From Trueperaceae bacterium (GTDB lineage Bacteria; Deinococcota; Deinococci; Deinococcales; Trueperaceae), in assembly GCA_007122815.1 (NCBI GenBank), contig SKSV01000368.1:1-6595 (forward strand): DNA of 6,595 bases, written 5' to 3'. How positions within the stretch are numbered: position 1 is the stretch's first letter; each line of letters begins with the position of its first letter. Made by a program: the position numbers and the translations under genes. This document shows, in pieces, positions 6,126 to 6,595 of this stretch. Below the pieces are notes generated by a model. It ran no database searches. It was not told the DNA's origin and saw only the letters and a list, made by a program, of their open reading frames with translations.

Positions 6126-6595
6126 GTGAGTTCGACGCCTCACGCTCGCGTGCTCCTCGTGCTGACGGTCGCGATCGTGGCCATCAGCATGGCGGCTATC
6201 TTCGTGCGCTTCGCACAAGCGCCTGGCGTGGTGGTCGCCTTCTGGCGCATGGCTATCGCCTGCCTGGTGCTGCTGCCTCTGACGCTGCGGGCGTTGGGTC
6301 GCACACCTCTCACCAAGGTCAACCGCTCGACCAGCCTGTTGGCGGGGGTCCTGCTCGGGGTGCACTTCGCAGCCTGGATCTCGTCACTGAGCTACACGAG
6401 CGTGGCCGCGTCGGTCACGCTGGTGGCGACCATCCCGCTGTGGGTGGCGGTGCTGGCCTGGTTGCTGCTCGGCAAACCTCCGACGCTTTCGGTGCTGCTC
6501 GGCGTTCTCACCGCGGTAGCCGGTGGCGCGGTGATAGCGTTCGGTGACATGGGCATTGCCCCGGGCATTGCCCCGGGCATTGCCCCGGGCATTGC
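6126..6595 (+). CDS. EamA/DMT-family transporter (3' end outside window)
   Basis: Inner-membrane permease of the drug/metabolite transporter superfamily; full members have ten helices in two EamA repeats and export or import small metabolites, here unknown. About 156 codons are visible, covering the first repeat. From GTG 6126: helix 1 with the family pattern VAISMAAIFVRFAQAP, then VVVAFWRMAIACLVLLPLTL, a short basic loop (LGRTPLTKVNRS), then LLAGVLLGVHFAAWISSLSY, TSVAASVTLVATIPLWVAVLAWLLL, and LGVLTAVAGGAVIAFGDMG. The WRM and SLSYTSVAASVTLVATIPLW segments are very typical. After GDMG, where the linker to the second repeat is expected, the protein becomes (GIAP)n and the window ends in frame. 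GTG 6126 is chosen because a -10 box lies 7 nt upstream; ATG 6117 would add only three residues. It is divergent from the GH1 gene with a 33-bp gap. Confidence 0.88.
   Translation, partial: MSSTPHARVLLVLTVAIVAISMAAIFVRFAQAPGVVVAFWRMAIACLVLLPLTLRALGRTPLTKVNRSTSLLAGVLLGVHFAAWISSLSYTSVAASVTLVATIPLWVAVLAWLLLGKPPTLSVLLGVLTAVAGGAVIAFGDMGIAPGIAPGIAPGI
6552..6595 (+). repeat. In-frame 12-bp tandem repeat, (Gly-Ile-Ala-Pro)n
   Basis: The unit GGCATTGCCCCG is repeated perfectly three times from 6552, followed by 8 bases of a fourth copy that hit the window edge. Unit length is a multiple of three, so changes in copy number keep the frame. Each unit also holds GGGCA-T-TGCCC, a near-palindrome when the preceding G is included. 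The copies are identical at the base level, indicating recent expansion or an assembly artefact. Confidence 0.9.

Noticed and set aside
6093..6365. Upstream extension of the glycosidase frame (about 91 codons)
   Set aside because: It is rich in His, Arg and Gln, unlike GH1 N-termini, and lies opposite the well-supported EamA gene.
6392..6592. Minus-strand frame with MPGA repeats at the right end
   Set aside because: It is the antisense reading of the (GIAP)n repeat and of the conserved EamA helices.

Overview
The window is high-GC bacterial chromosomal DNA, densely packed with genes. It carries six protein genes, two of them cut by the window edges. GTG starts are frequent. Three genes have no visible ribosome-binding site but share a GGTACnnT element just before the start; for two of them a TAnnnT -10 box sits exactly 7 nt upstream of a GTG. 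That layout means leaderless mRNA, which is very common in Deinococcota and also in Actinobacteria. Together with a RodZ/PEGA-type envelope protein and a DUF2207 protein with a polyglycine tail, I lean weakly towards Deinococcota (for example a Truepera relative). No rRNA, tRNA, transposase or CRISPR array was seen.

Left part (1-3810, + strand). This is a tight envelope-related cluster. It starts with the 3' part of a RodZ-like single-pass membrane protein (transmembrane helix, PEGA domain, RodZ C-terminal/DUF4115-like domain). Seven bases later comes a MacB/FtsX-type ABC permease. A DUF2207 membrane protein follows, overlapping the permease stop as GTGA. The spacing suggests one transcript with translational coupling.

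Middle (3811-4696, + strand). The 3' end of the DUF2207 gene runs into a tandem array of about five 18-bp units, each a small GC-rich palindrome. Next is a likely leaderless gene for a LolD/MacB-type ABC ATPase. It is the obvious candidate partner of the permease about 1.9 kb upstream, although DUF2207 and a separate promoter lie between them.

Right part (4697-6595). A hairpin in a 19-bp gap separates the ATPase gene from a convergent GH1 family beta-glycosidase on the minus strand, complete with both catalytic glutamates. Divergent from it, across a gap of only 24-33 bp with back-to-back promoter elements, is an EamA/DMT-family transporter on the plus strand. It is cut by the right edge inside an in-frame 12-bp tandem repeat encoding (Gly-Ile-Ala-Pro)n.

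The gene content is ordinary: no new multi-gene system is evident. The most distinctive signals are the 18-bp palindromic array, the 12-bp coding minisatellite at the edge, and the shared GGTACnnT leaderless start element.
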